Positions 37,279-49,435 of a DNA stretch of 64,000 nucleotides are shown piece by piece. This DNA is from Gossypium raimondii (Eukaryota; Streptophyta; Magnoliopsida; Malvales; Malvaceae), in the NCBI RefSeq assembly GCF_025698545.1, contig NC_068567.1:60834705-60898704 (forward strand). Reading direction: 5' to 3'. Positions within the stretch are counted from its first letter, which is position 1. Each line of letters opens with the position of its first letter. The notes beneath the pieces were generated by a model. That model saw only the letters and a list, made by a program, of their open reading frames with translations. It was not told the origin of the DNA and ran no database searches. The position numbers were made by a program, and so were the translations under genes.

Positions 37279-40200
37279 ATGGAGATTGTTTCTATTTTAC
37301 TATACATTATCCTCTTCCTCTCCACTCTTCTTTCATTATTAAAGAAACAAAAGAATGGGATTCATTTTAAAAAATTCAAGCTTCCACCTGGTTCAATGGG
37401 TTGGCCATACGTTGGTGAAACTCTTCAACTCTATTCACAAGACCCAAATATTTTCTTTTTAACCAAACAAAAAAGGTTCCCACCATGATCCCTATAAGCT
37501 CTTACAAGCTCTTATTTGAGGGTTTTCTTTTTTGTTTTTTTGATGTAACAAATTTGGTGTAATTTTCAGATATGGTGAAATATTCAAAACCCATATACTG
37601 GGTTGCCCTTGTGTGATGTTGGCCAGCCCTGAGGCGGCTAGGTTCGTGTTGGTGACACATGCTCATTTGTTCAAACCGACGTACCCGAAGAGCAAAGAGA
37701 GGCTCATCGGTCCTCACGCACTGTTCTTTCACCGAGGCGGATACCATGCTCGGTTGAGGAGATTGGTGCAGAACTCGTTAGCACCTCAAACTATAAAGAA
37801 ATTGATCCCTGATATTCAAGGCATTGCTGTTTCGACACTCGAATCATGGGCTGCTTCTGGTCAAGGTGTAAACACCTTTTACGAGATGAAGAAGGTTTGT
37901 TTTTATAACAAAAAAACAAAAAGGGGTTATTTATTGATGTAGTCCTAAAGTATACTCCTTTTTTTCATTTTGATTCCTAATTTTTTTGGTCTCATTTTAC
38001 TCTAAAATAGAAAAGTTATCAATAACAACGTCACGCATGATCCAAATTTCATTTTATTGTATGTTGAGTTTAGGGTAAAATGAGATGAGAATGATAGGTT
38101 AGGTATTAAAGTAAAAAAAAAGTATACCCTTTTTCATTTTGGTACTTTTTTGGAGTCTCATTTTAGCATATGAACTATTATTTCTGTTTCATTTTAACCC
38201 TAAAATAAATAAAAAAGTTGTCAATCACAACGTGACACAAAACACATTTTATTGGACACTGATTTTGGGGTAAAATGAGATGAGACTAAGATGGAAAAAA
38301 AGTTATAATTTAATGGCCAAATCATGACATAAGTGAAATTAAAAATGTTTTTATTGGTCAAATTCAAGTTTAGTCCCTATGTTTCTTTTTGAAATGTGCA
38401 TTTTTCTTAATTTTTTTTGTATAATTGCATAAATTTTTGCAGAAAAATGTAGAATGTAAAAAGAAAAATTGTGGGTGTATAAATTTGAAATAAGTTTCAT
38501 ATAACATCGAGACAACCTTTATGAATAGATCATACGGTTCTAACATGTGGGTTTTGTTTGACTTTACATACAGTTGTCATTCGATGTCGGCATTTTGTCC
38601 ATTTTTGGTCACATGGAAAGAGGGTTCAGAGAGATGTTGGAGGAGAATTACCGGAAAGTAGACAAAGGTTACAATTCCTTTCCGACAAACATTCCTGGGA
38701 CTGCTTATCAACAAGCTATCCTTGTAAGCCCCCCCCCCCCCCCCTTTTCTATATTATCCTTAAATTATTAAAAAAAATTAATTAAGCCTTCAAAATTGAA
38801 TGTCAAGATTGGCCTTTGATTCTTACAACTTGACCTAATAAGATAGAGAAGAAGGCAAGCTGTGGCCTTGCCCCCAAATGAAAGATTTGTCATTTAGCTC
38901 TTTAAATTTTTTTTATAAAATTATACTTTTAACCCCTTAAAGCAATTTTGTGGTTTCGTCTGGTATATATATAGCCATTTTCTGATTATTTTTTTCTATT
39001 TGACTTTACGGAAGGCGAGGAAAAGGCTGAACCGGATTTTGGGTGAAATAATAAGCTCAAGGAAGGAGAAAAGGCTGTTGGAGAAGGACATGTTGGGCCA
39101 TTTTTTAAGCTTCAAGGATGAAAATGATGAAAAATTGAACGATGAGCAGATTGCAGATAACATTATTGGAGTACTTTTTGCGGCACAAGACACAACAGCC
39201 AGTGTTATAACATGGGTTCTTAAATTCCTTCATGATGATCCCCAACTTCTAGAAGCTGTTAAGGTAAAAAAGAAATATTTCATTTCCATTAGGGACTTTG
39301 TTGCAAATTTTATCATTATTCTTGTCCTGATTTGTAATATTCCCAAAATCATTACAGGCAGAGCAGATGGCAATATATGACACCAACAATGGAGGAAAAA
39401 TGCCATTAACATGGGAACAAACAAGAAGCATGCCTCTCACACATAGGGTATATAAATATGCAATGTTTTTAAAGTTTAAAAAGGTTTCCTCTATTATAAG
39501 GATCAGATCAATTTAGTCCTTGTATTATTAAAAAGAAACAAACAAGGCTAAGTTTTTAAAAAGTAAATGTTAACTGTATTACAATTTATTTTAATTGTAT
39601 AGAGACTAATTTGATCGAATCCCTATTATAGAGGGACTTAGTAGGTACTTTCACCCATTAAAAAGTGATGAAGCTTGAAGAAACTTGTGTTATTTAAACA
39701 CTTATTTGCTATTTTTTGTAGGTTGTAATGGAGAGCTTGAGGATGGCAAGTATTATATCTTTCACATTCAGGGAAGCAGTAGTTGATGTTGAGTACAAAG
39801 GTAAAATTGAAGGGGCTTAATCTGAAATATTCCCTTTTCTGTATATTGCATTAATTAGCATATTGACCATCACTGTTTTTTTATATTTTCACTTTAGGAT
39901 ACTTAATACCCAAGGGTTGGAAAGTGATGCCATTATTCAGGAACATTCATCATAACCCAGAATTTTTTCCCAATCCTCAAGAATTTGATCCATCTAGATT
40001 TGAGGTAATATTTAATTTATACCGAATTTTAATTATAATTTTGCTCTTGAATTATATATATTATCACGTTTTGGTACTTGAACTATTATCTTCGTCTCAT
40101 TAATTTTATCTAAAAAATTAACAACATCCACTAAAAATGCACCACACGTCACGTTTTTATTGGGAATTTTTTTTATTTTAGGGTAAGATAGGAAGAAAAT

Positions 40201-41025
40201 GATAGATTAGGTACCGAAGTGAAAACAATAGATAAAATTTAAGGGCTAAAGGATGAATTAAGCCAACTTTTTTAATGGTTTAAACTTTGAAGCAGGTAGC
40301 TCCAAGAGCCAATACCTTCATGCCATTTGGAAACGGCGTTCATGCTTGCCCCGGCAATGAACTGGCGAAGCTGGAGGCTCTCATTTTGATCCACCACCTA
40401 GTAACAAATTTTAGGTATTTATTTATATATATGATTTTATTAGATGTCCTCAAACTATGTCTTAGATTCTAAATTAGTCCTTAAACTTCAAAAAAAATCC
40501 TAATTAAGTCTTCAAAGTAAATATGATATTAAACAAGTCCTTCCATTAGTCTAACTATTAGTTTGGACGTTAACGTTGAACATATTTAAGTCACATGTAT
40601 CAAATTGAAAGCACGCGAGTACATACGGCATAGAGAATTTGGATTTGACGTGTTAAAAAGAAAGAATCCTACCGTATTTTATCGATACTATCAAATCCAA
40701 GTACACATGTGCTTTAAATATGCTTCACGTCCAATTCGAACTGATATTCAACTTCTAAGCCGATAAGAAACTTTGATTAATACTATATTGATAATTTAAG
40801 AATTCAATCAGAATATCTCGAAATTGATGAAAATCTAAATCATAGTTTAGATGGTTTACACAAGTCTCTATCCGGTTTAGGGTTATGCATGTGGTGATGA
40901 ACATTTGAAATTACAGGTGGGAGGTTGTGAGTTCAGAAAGTGGTATTCAATATGGGCCATTCCCAGTGCCTCAACAAGGACTCCCAGCCAGATTTTGGAA
41001 GGAACCAAAGCAGTCACGACAATGA
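37279..41025 (+). CDS. CYP707A: CYP707A, abscisic acid 8'-hydroxylase (nine exons)
   Basis: Exons: 37279-37475, 37570-37894, 38574-38723, 39015-39263, 39358-39447, 39722-39800, 39898-40004, 40296-40414, 40917-41025. They total 1425 bases in one frame, 474 residues, the normal family length. The N-terminus is a hydrophobic ER anchor followed by a proline hinge (LPPGSMGWPYVGE). I-helix FAAQDTTASV, ExxR in VMESLRMAS, FDPSRFEV (PERF) and heme loop FMPFGNGVHACPGNELAKLE, with the heme-ligand Cys, are all present; the last is the CYP707A signature. The family hydroxylates ABA at C-8', leading to phaseic acid, and so ends ABA signalling. All introns are GT-AG; the exon 4 acceptor (ACGGAAG|GCG) is weak in pyrimidines. 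Introns 2, 7 and 8 carry MITEs. It appears intact. Confidence 0.93.
37930..38330. repeat. Two related foldback MITEs in CYP707A intron 2
   Basis: The first (about 37940-38117) and second (about 38118-38305) both run from TTTTCATTTTGRT.. through ACAACGTSACRC to GGGTAAAATGAGATGAGA and end in a reverse match of the start. A third member is in intron 7 at about 40065-40235 (GGTACTTGAACTATTATCTT.. to GGTACCGAAGTGAAAAC). Confidence 0.65.
40429..40862. repeat. Degenerate foldback element in CYP707A intron 8
   Basis: Left GATTTTATTAGATGTCCTCA..CTATGTCTTAGATTCTAAAT pairs loosely with right ..AATCTAAATCATAGTTTAGA. It fills most of the intron. Confidence 0.45.
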
Positions 41026-41539
41026 TGTTTGGTCTTTATTTAGTAATTAGTTAACTAATTTGGTAAAAAAATACTAGTCCATGCTTTCACCATTGTACCA
41101 ATAGTCCAAACCAATACTTCTTATGCTACCTAATGAAACCCTATTATTTTTCACCATGGGGTTTCTACAATCATGTATATATTATTACCTTTGGCTATGG
41201 CACGTAAGAATAAGAACAAAGTTTGATGCATAATTTAGTATTTGTGTTGTTTTTGGTTCAATGAAATATGTATTTGACAAATGTTAATACATTTTGGTAC
41301 CTAAAAATAACAGTGTAAATTTTTTAGTGTTTAATTTGGATTTTAGAGTTGATTTAATGAAAAATCATAATTAGCTAAAACCTGAATTAAATCGCATCGA
41401 TCGGACCGTACTTGACAAATTAAAAATAAATTCACAGTTAATACTAAATTTATTCTATTAACATAATTAATCATGAAAAATTCAACCCTAATAATTGTTA
41501 TGATAAACGTCGATAATGGCGGTAAAACGATCGCAAAAC
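41026..41539. other. 3' flank of CYP707A
   Basis: The 3' UTR probably runs to about 41280. Beyond it, 41430-41475 resembles the duplicated CACAATTA..TTTATTCT sequence at 25.3 kb. Confidence 0.4.
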
Positions 41540-41800
41540 AATAAGAAAAAAAAAAGAACATATAGATTTTACGTAGAAAACCCTTTTGGGAAAAACTACG
41601 AGCAGAGGAGAAATTCACTAATGTTGAAAAACAAATGATATAAGAGGAGATTTAACTGCATCTATTTAAGGGTTGAAATAGAAGAAGAATAGTCTATGCG
41701 GATTCAACTTGTGCTGTATCCATCGCCCCCACAGATCTCCTTATTTTGCCACTATATTTATTTTTTCAACAAGTAACGGATTCAGGTCACACAATCTCTA
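41540..41800 (-). repeat. Minus-strand copia LTR fragment
   Basis: Reverse-complemented, GTGAATTTCTCCTCTGC..GTAGTTTTTCCC..AAGGG..CTACGTAAAATCTATAT matches the U5 part of the solo LTR at 35.95-36.02 kb. No partner LTR was found. Confidence 0.5.
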
Positions 41801-42279
41801 ACAATAGCAATTACCTTTCACCAAATCAACCCTAAAATCTGAATTAAACACTAAAAATTAACATAATTACATTTGAGTACCAAAATATATAACTTTTATC
41901 AAATACAAGTACAAACATAAATATCATATTAAAAAATGTCAACCTCGAGTATTTAATGATATTTTAAACCTAAAAAATTATTACAATGTTGACTTCAATT
42001 TTAGGTCCACTTCAAGATCAATTATTTTCTTTGCTTCACAATTTACATAAAATTAAAATTATTTGTTACAATTTACATAAAAGAATTGAAATTATTTTTA
42101 TGCAACCATCGGATTCGTTAACTATATAGTAAGATATTAACACTGATTCAATGTAGAATATGATACATGAATTTTGATATGATACAATTATATAGATAAA
42201 AATTTGATTTTAATTAATTTATGATATCGATAAGTTCTTTAAAAGTGTCGAGTATCTTTCTTTAGAAACTTTTTACCGC

Positions 42280-42460
42280 ATGTCCCCAACGTCGGAGTTG
42301 GAAGATCCACCAAAAAGGTTCATCGCCGGGAGGATGATCCGCCAAACTCGTGTGGGGTTACGGAGGATGTTGTTCCTGTGCAAAAAGTTTCTTTTAAGGA
42401 TATGTCATGTGGTGGTAATAAGAATTTGATTCTTGATAATGACAAAGTTAGAGAGTATTG
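42280..42460 (+). pseudogene. Possible LINE ORF1 N-terminal fragment
   Basis: The frame reads RREDDPPNSCGVTEDVVPVQ then KVSFKDMSCGG. The KVSFKDM block is typical of the start of plant LINE ORF1 proteins. Too short to say more. Confidence 0.4.
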
Positions 42461-43899
42461 GCAATAACCTTGACCTCCCCAAAATTGATAGAATTGCTTT
42501 AAAGCCCCTTTAAGAATAATAAGAATACAAGTTAGTATAGTAATGAATTTTCATTTTGACCTCCTAAACATTTATAGTTTACTTTTAGCCCCTCCAGAAA
42601 AAAATCAAGCTTCACCCATGATTCTCGATTTTTCATACTAATTTTAATTTGATTATAAATTATTTGGTTCATTTCCTCAATTTTTATTTTATTTGTTTAG
42701 ATTCGATATCAATCGCTTTTCGACCCCATCCCCACAACCTCCAGTGGACAAGCAAAACGTGTAAAAATGTACATACTAGTTCTTCACGTGGGAGTGGGCG
42801 AAACTGGCCCTAAAAGTTGTACAATTGTGGCCTTGGCTGGTGGGCACGTTCTGTGTTAAGGGCACAAGCTTCGATTATGTCCGGTGAGGCGACCCCTCCA
42901 CCTCCCCCCTATATATGGACCAAAGTATCGCCATGACTGATAAGCCTACGGCCTACCGATATGGTGGCTTTACCGGTGGCTCCAATGGTCGATACTGTTT
43001 ATGAAAATGAGGGCACTCTTGTTGGAACAACCTAAGCAACAAGAGCAATGTACTCCATATCAAGTGGCCCAAGTACTTATACCCCTATCCTCCCGCTATA
43101 TAAAAATCAATCATTTTGAATATGTGAAAAATCACTAAAACATAATACTAAACAAAAATGTGAAATTTTTCGGTTGTTTTTTATTGAAATAATTCAGGTT
43201 TTTAAATTTTTTGACTTGTTTTAAATTTAGATCGTTTTCGGTTTGATCCGTTCGGGTTTGAATTATTTATTCGAGTCACTTTTGTTTTACGTTATTTCGA
43301 ATTTGAATTATTTAGAATGTTCCATTATATAATTGGGTACAAATAAACGGCTAAAAGACTAATAAAAGCCATTTTCGTTCAATCAATTCTCTACAATGAC
43401 AAAAGAACATTGGCATTTACAAATGGCAGTGCCTTCTTCATCCTTCAAACTGTGTCGTCTGTATCAGCAACATTGGAGATGTAACAGCCACTACCACCAT
43501 AGCCAACACCATTGCTATGGTGTTTTTAGTACACGAGATTCTATTATCATCATTTAGCCGATCATAGTGCCACAGCTGTACATACATGCACATGGAACCA
43601 TCAACATCATGGCTATGTTAGTTCGGCATGCCATTAAACCATTCTCATCCTTCTAATAATTCATGCCAAGAATCTGAGTATCGTTTCAATCGACATTATT
43701 TTTCTTTGGTACTGATATATAGTATCGCTATGTGTTCATGTACGCAGTTTGGGGTTTATTACAATTTTTAAAATAGTTTTTCATTCAATATACACACACA
43801 CATACCATTTAGGGTTTCATTTCATATCGTTTCGTTAGAATATTACTTTTTGCTTTTATATTGATATATATGGATGCGATGTGTTTAAATGAACTATTA
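42461..43899. other. Intergenic DNA without a recognised gene
   Basis: A less AT-rich patch at 42760-43080 has CCCTATATATGGACC but no supported ORF. The rest is AT-rich. Confidence 0.4.
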
Positions 43900-43904
43900 G
43901 GGGT

Positions 43905-44685
43905 TTGTTGATATACTTAAAATAATTTAAGCATTCGTTTAAGTACTCACGTGACATAGTTCAGTCATTTTGATCGCTGTCATTAAAAGCAGAAACGATT
44001 TACGTGACAGTTAAATAAATTGATATAATAATAAATTTAGCCCTCAACTTTTACATATTATATCAATTTAGTCACAATTTAAAAAATCAACCCTTAAAAT
44101 TTACAAATTGTCTAATTTGATCCTAATTATAAAAAAATCAAAGAAATTTATAAAATACATAAATATTTTTAAAAATATAATAATAAATTTAAAAATATAT
44201 AAAAATAAAAATATTGTTGATAAAAATATTAATATATAAAATTCAAAGTAATATATAAAAATAAATAAATAATTTATTTAAATTTATTATATTTTTGAAA
44301 AGATTTATTTTATATAAATTTTAAATTATATATTATTATTTCTTATCAACAATATTTTTCTAGTTTATTATTATATTTTTGGAAACATTTATGTACTTTT
44401 ATATATTTCTTTGATTTTTAGAAATAGGATAAAATTGAGACCATTTCTAAATTTTGAGGTTAATTTTTAAAATATGACTAAATTGATATAATATGTAAAA
44501 ATTGAGGGATAAATTTTTTATTATATCAATTTATTTAACTACCACATTAGCTTGTTGGTTGTAACTTCAACGGGAGTGACTGAAATGACCAAACTATGTA
44601 ACATGGGTGCTTAAATTGCAAACTCTTTATTTTGTGTGCTTAAAATAATTTTTTTTTTATAATTGGGTGACTATCTGTGTAGTTT
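43905..44685. repeat. Long foldback element, about 780 bp
   Basis: The inner arms (44010-44250 and 44300-44539) are close inverted copies: GTTAAATAAATTGATATAAT.. against ..ATTATATCAATTTATTTAAC. Weaker pairing continues outward (ACATAGTTCAGTCATTT at 43955 against AAATGACCAAACTATGT at 44583; TTAAAATAATTTAAGCA against TGCTTAAAATAATTTTT). No coding sequence is present. It is a large MITE or a MITE nested in another. Confidence 0.7.
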
Positions 44686-45479
44686 ACCCTACATTTAATT
44701 TCTTTTAGTTTCTAGTTTCTTAGTACATACTAGATTTTATCACACTCATGACGTTGGTGAACAAAATTATTTTATATTAAAAATATAGTTATAAAATTAT
44801 TTCAACACATTATTATTGGTGGAGTGTTAAGAGATTTTCACGTGAATTTGTTAGCCTTGTGATTGATTCTCAAAATGTTTTTGATTTGTTTTGTTTGAAG
44901 ATTATTTAAAAGTATGAAAAGATTAAAAATCATGATAATAATATTAATTACCCTTTAAATAAGGGTATTTTAATAATTACATAACTAAGTCGGTGTCGAG
45001 TTAACTCATGACACCAATTCAACCAAGTAATTTTTATATACTATAGATATTATATACATACATGCATATATACTTTAATTAGTTAGATATAAAAATTTTA
45101 AATTTTTAATTAGGTTTAATACCTTAATTTAACGATTATATTTTGTTTTTAAATTTATTCATAAATAAAATAAAATAATTAAGAAAACAAAACATTAAAA
45201 TTTTGTACTAATCTATGGGTTGGGTTGAGTTTGGTTCATGCAAAGTATCAATATCATTCTTAGTTGTCCAAACTCAACCCTATTTAAATACGAGCCTCAA
45301 TTTTTTCTCGAACTCGTCCATATTTGTAAATAGTTAACTTAGGACGGTTTAGCCCACCCATATTATTTTTTAAAAATATACTTATTTTTATTTAACATTT
45401 AATAATTATATATATATCTTTTATTAAATTTCTAAATATAAACAACTTAACATATTATTAATATTATATTGTTGAATAT

Positions 45480-45575
45480 TAGTTCAGTTGATATTGGTAT
45501 TGTTGCTAGCGCAGGAGGATGCGGATTCGAGCACGTTTAAGCACGTTTTTTCCTTCTATTTAAGGAGGGTTGGGT
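45480..45575 (+). repeat. SINE-like repeat, copy 4 (3'-truncated)
   Basis: A perfect box A TAGTTCAGTTG (45480-45490) and box B-like GATTCGAGCAC (45524-45534), 44 bases apart. The match ends after TTCTATTTAAGGAGGG. Confidence 0.6.
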
Positions 45576-46215
45576 CAAGGTCGAGCTTTGAATATTGGTG
45601 CTCGAACCATGTCCATAATTTAAATGAACCTCTTTTTTTTTTTTTGCCCAAGTCTAGTTTTCAAGCTTAAGATTTTTGTTCAACCCCTCTCAAGTTTCAA
45701 ACAATCTTTTGAGCTTTGATAAGTAACCCGACATTAACTAGGTGTAGTTAGTATGTACGAGTATAAGTAGGTATTAGTCGAAATGAACCAAAACAGTCTG
45801 AAATTATTGAAACACACTTTTTTTTGTAATTCGTCATGTTTATTTTACGATTCTTGTTCGGAATTCAGGGTTTATCCTTCCAAAAATACTTAAATTTTAA
45901 GTCAACTCGACTTAAAACCAAAATGGCTATACTAATAACCATTGATTCACACATCTATGATAATACTAGGATTTGGAATGCGTACGTGTGAAACATGTGC
46001 TTAAATTGCAATGAAATTGTTGAAACAATTGACGTTTCCACAATTCGTACTCGATCTGGTGCTTGTATTAACCACATTTTTCTTTTCATATTTTAATGAA
46101 ATATCATAAGGTTAAAGCTTTTAATTAATTTAAATATCTCTAGAGCCAACTATAGCCACATATGTTTGAAACCACATCCTCTCATGAATAAGGCTTCAAA
46201 AATGAAGTAAACCGT

Positions 46216-46360
46216 TGATTGAGTCTTAACTCGATTGGTATGGGTATTGTTGTTAATGTAGGAGGACGTGAGTTCAAGTGCGCTGTAGCACGTTATCTTC
46301 CTGTTTAAGAGTTGAGGAGGGGCTATGAATAGTTCTAAACAAATTGGAAATATAACTGAT
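46216..46360 (+). repeat. SINE-like repeat, copy 5
   Basis: TAACTCGATTG (46227-46237) and AGTTCAAGTGC (46271-46281), 44 bases apart, then GTTATCTTCCTGTTTAAGAG and GGGGCTATGAATAGTTCTAA. Confidence 0.6.
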
Positions 46361-47104
46361 AAATTTTCATTAATGGAACTAGGGTTGCCCTTAATCAAAT
46401 GACTCTGGTAGTTTCCTAATTACCTTAAACTACTACAAGATTTAGACTATTAAAATGGTAAAATTACATTTTTACTATCATAAAAAAATACAATTTAATT
46501 TCGGCCCCCTCAAAAATTTTCTAGCTTCACCCCTGCCTAATCTATAGTTTTTATCCATGAAAGCCCTTGATTTTAATATTAAAATAAAAATATTTTGAAT
46601 TTTTAAAGTAATTTGCACTTAATGCTTATGTGAGTTTAATGTTAAAGTAAAATAATATTCTAAAATTTATTAAAAGTTCTTTTATATACAATATATTTAA
46701 TCACTCTTTTAAAAATTCGATTACTCTTTTAAATTTTATGTTCTTTGTTGAAGTGTATATAATTTTATTACATCAACCAAAAATTAAGATAAGAACTTGA
46801 ACTTTAAAATTTTTACTTTAATATTAGAATCAAGGGTTTTATGGATAAAAATAATAGGTTAGGGCTTATTTAACTACAAAAATACTTCAAAGACTTGTTT
46901 AAATAAAGTGCAATAGTTTAAGGGCTTTTTAGTATATTAGCATAAAACTTTCTTCCATTAAATCCTAAATATTAACAACTTGATTTTTTTAATATTCATA
47001 TTATAGTATAGTGTAAGTAAATTTTAATAAGAATAAGATTCTATTATAAACTTGTAAACGAGTCGGGTTGGGTTAGGCTCGAGCTTTGAATATTGAAATA
47101 TTAA
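46361..47104. other. AT-rich repeat relics
   Basis: Contains the 'TTTCGGCCCCCTCAAAAATT..TTCACCCCTGCC' relic (about 46500-46535) and AT-rich MITE-like sequence similar to 48.78-49.24 kb in reverse (AAAAGCCCTTAAACTATT type). Both flank the Pack-MULE-like element. Confidence 0.4.
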
Positions 47105-48285
47105 GTCTAACTCATATTTAAGTGAGGCTTTTTTACCCAAATAATATAAAAAATAATTAATTACGAAAAATGTATGGAAAATAGATTAATTACAAAAATA
47201 GGCATTTGCTACAGTGTTCTGATGATACCACATGACAAATTAGCAGCACCAGACTGAAATGTGATGACTTAAAATATTTAGGGACCTAATATGTAAATTT
47301 CCCATTTTGGTTGGCAGCTGAAAATGTGCTGCACCAAACTTTAAATGGGTAAATTACTTCGTAAACCCTCTTGTTTATTATTTCTTTTATTCCCCTTTAA
47401 CACCAAAAATAAATAAAATAATACAATTTTTCGAGATTGTTCAAGGTCTCCTGGTGATATTCGTGGCTGCCATGGGAGAAATTGAAGCAAGCAACGTTCA
47501 TGCCGGCCCTCAATAGCTTCTCGGTCATGGGTACCAATCGCGATGTCAGACCCAGAGTGCAAACGACTTTGGTTTTGGCGATACGACCATCATTTGGAAG
47601 CTCCTTCAAGATCCCATCAATGTTAATATTCGCCATTTCCTTTTGATTTGCTCGGATTAAAAATATGCTTTGCTGCACCCATTATCAATTAAAAAATATT
47701 AAAAGTCATCAATGAAAAAGATTGGGGAAGAAAATCTGAACAAAAGAAGATTGGTGAGAGAGATCAAATGAGGTAAATATAGAGATGATTTTTTAAGATA
47801 TATATAATCAAATATGAACAAATTACAAGCAAAGAGAAATAAAATAAAAATAAAAATTGTTTTATGTTGAGTTAAATTGAGAAATGAGATATTATACCTT
47901 ATAAGCAAAAAGAAAAAAAAAACAGAAGATTTTTGAAGCATAGAATAGTGGGGGAAAATATTTTTTGAAAAATTAATAAAATTTTGGTATTAAAAGAGAA
48001 TAAATAATAATAATAAACAAGGGGGTTTATGAAGCAATTTATCCATTTAAAGTTTTGTGCAGCACATTTTCAACTGCCAACTAAAACGGAAAATTTACAT
48101 ATCAGGTCCCTAGATATTTTAGGTCATCACATTTTAGTCTGGTGTTGTCAATTTGTTAAGTGGTATCGTCATAACACTGTAGCAAATGCATATTGTCGTA
48201 ATTAATTTATTTTCTATACCTTTTTTATAATTAATTATTTTGATAATATTTGAGTAAAAAAACTTTTAAATGAATTTATTTTTTG
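47105..48285. mobile_element. Pack-MULE-like element carrying a pyruvate kinase fragment
   Basis: Long terminal inverted repeats (about 47120-47405 and 47975-48275) pair well: GCATTTGCTACAGTGTTCTG / CATAACACTGTAGCAAATGC, ATTTAGGGACCTAATATGTA / CATATCAGGTCCCTAGATAT, GCACCAAACTTTAAATGG / CCATTTAAAGTTTTGTGC. Between them lies the first exon of a cytosolic pyruvate kinase. Long inverted repeats around a host-gene exon and no transposase is the structure of a Pack-MULE. The outer ends and target duplications could not be fixed. Confidence 0.65.
47397..47636 (-). pseudogene. Captured pyruvate kinase N-terminal fragment
   Basis: From ATG at 47636 (minus) the frame reads MANINIDGILKELPNDGRIA, then KTKVVCTLG, then MTEKLLRAGMNVACFNFSHG and SHEYHQETLNNL, ending in transposon sequence. 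This is the start of plant cytosolic pyruvate kinase, an enzyme of about 500 residues, so only about 75 residues are present. The substrate-binding Arg of the normal NVARFNFSHG is Cys here, and the conserved GPASR is LTSR. The domain cannot be an enzyme. Whether it is transcribed is unknown. Confidence 0.85.
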
Positions 48286-48429
48286 TCCAAAATCATTTAT
48301 AAATTTAATATTAGTATCCATATTTTCTCATATTTTAAATAAATTTTGAGATTGGATGAATAACCAACCAGTAATGAAAAACTTTAAATCAAAATTTCCA
48401 AATTATATAAACTCAAACAATGCTTCTAG

Positions 48430-48775
48430 TCCCTTTACTCTTCACCTATTTAAAATTTAGTCCGTTTACTTTTAATTTCGAAATTTAATCCTCCGATCTA
48501 TTGATTTAGTAATTAAAGTCCAATTGGTAGCTTCAAAAGTGTTATGTTAAATTGTATTATGTGACATTTAAAGAAAGATTTCTAATGTAGTCAACATAAA
48601 GCCTCGTGGAAGCCATGTAAGCAATATATATTTTCTAAAATAGAGTAATTTCTTTTAAATGTCACATAATCTAATTTAACACAAGTCCTTTTGATAGTCT
48701 TACCATATGGACATCAAAAGAGTAAACGGCTAAATTCTTGGGATTAAAAATAGAATATTAATATACTAAAAAGCC
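48430..48775. repeat. Degenerate foldback MITE
   Basis: ATGTTAAATTGTATTATGTGACATTTAAA (48543-48571) is matched in reverse by TTTAAATGTCACATAATC..TTTAACA (48655-48680). The outer phrases (TTTAGTCCGTTTACTTTTAA / GAGTAAACGGCTAAATTC) also pair. Confidence 0.6.
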
Positions 48776-49347
48776 CTTAAACTATTACACTTTGTTTAAA
48801 CAAGCCCTTATGCTATTTCTATAGCTAAACAAGCCCCTAACCTATGATCTTTAGTCATAAAAGCCCTTGATTTTAATGTTAAAGTAAAAATATTTCAATT
48901 TCAAGCTCTTATTTTAATTTTGTTGTTGTTGTTGATGTAATAGAAATTATATACACTTTAACATCAACATAAAATTTAAAAGAGTAATTAAAATTTTCAA
49001 AAGAATGATTAAGTGTATTATGTATATAAGCACTTTTAAAAATTAAAAATCTTATTTTATTTTTATTTAATAAACAATTTTCATCAAATTCACATCAAGA
49101 TTAATTATAAATTAGTTTAAAATTTAAAATGATTTTCTTTTAGTATAATAATCGAGGGCTTTCATGAGTAAAAATCATTATTAGGGACTTATTTAACTAC
49201 AAAAATAATACAAGAGTAATAATTTAAGGGTGTTTTTAGCTATTAGCCTAAATAAATGACTAAAAATTTTGAATATATAAAAAATATGGGGGCCGAGAGC
49301 ATAATTAGACCTCGGTAAAAATACTTCAATCTTATTATGTTTCTGAT
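48776..49347. other. AT-rich MITE-like sequence
   Basis: Phrases such as AAGCCCTTAAACTATTACAC and GCATAATTAGACCTCGG, similar in reverse to 46.6-46.95 kb. No gene. Confidence 0.4.
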
Positions 49348-49360
49348 CTATAAATATACA
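49348..49360 (+). promoter_or_regulatory. TATA box upstream of a small ORF
   Basis: CTATAAATATACA lies about 85 bases before the ATG at 49436, a spacing that would give a leader of about 50 bases. Confidence 0.4.
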
Positions 49361-49435
49361 TTGAAAGAATGGCTCTTGTTTTGTTGTTTTATTTTTCATT
49401 TTGGCAATTTTAAGATTTGTCTTTGAAATCTATCA

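Noticed and set aside
47699..47941. 80-codon minus-strand ORF inside the Pack-MULE-like element
   Set aside because: Composed almost only of Phe, Leu and Ile from A/T-rich DNA; most likely chance.
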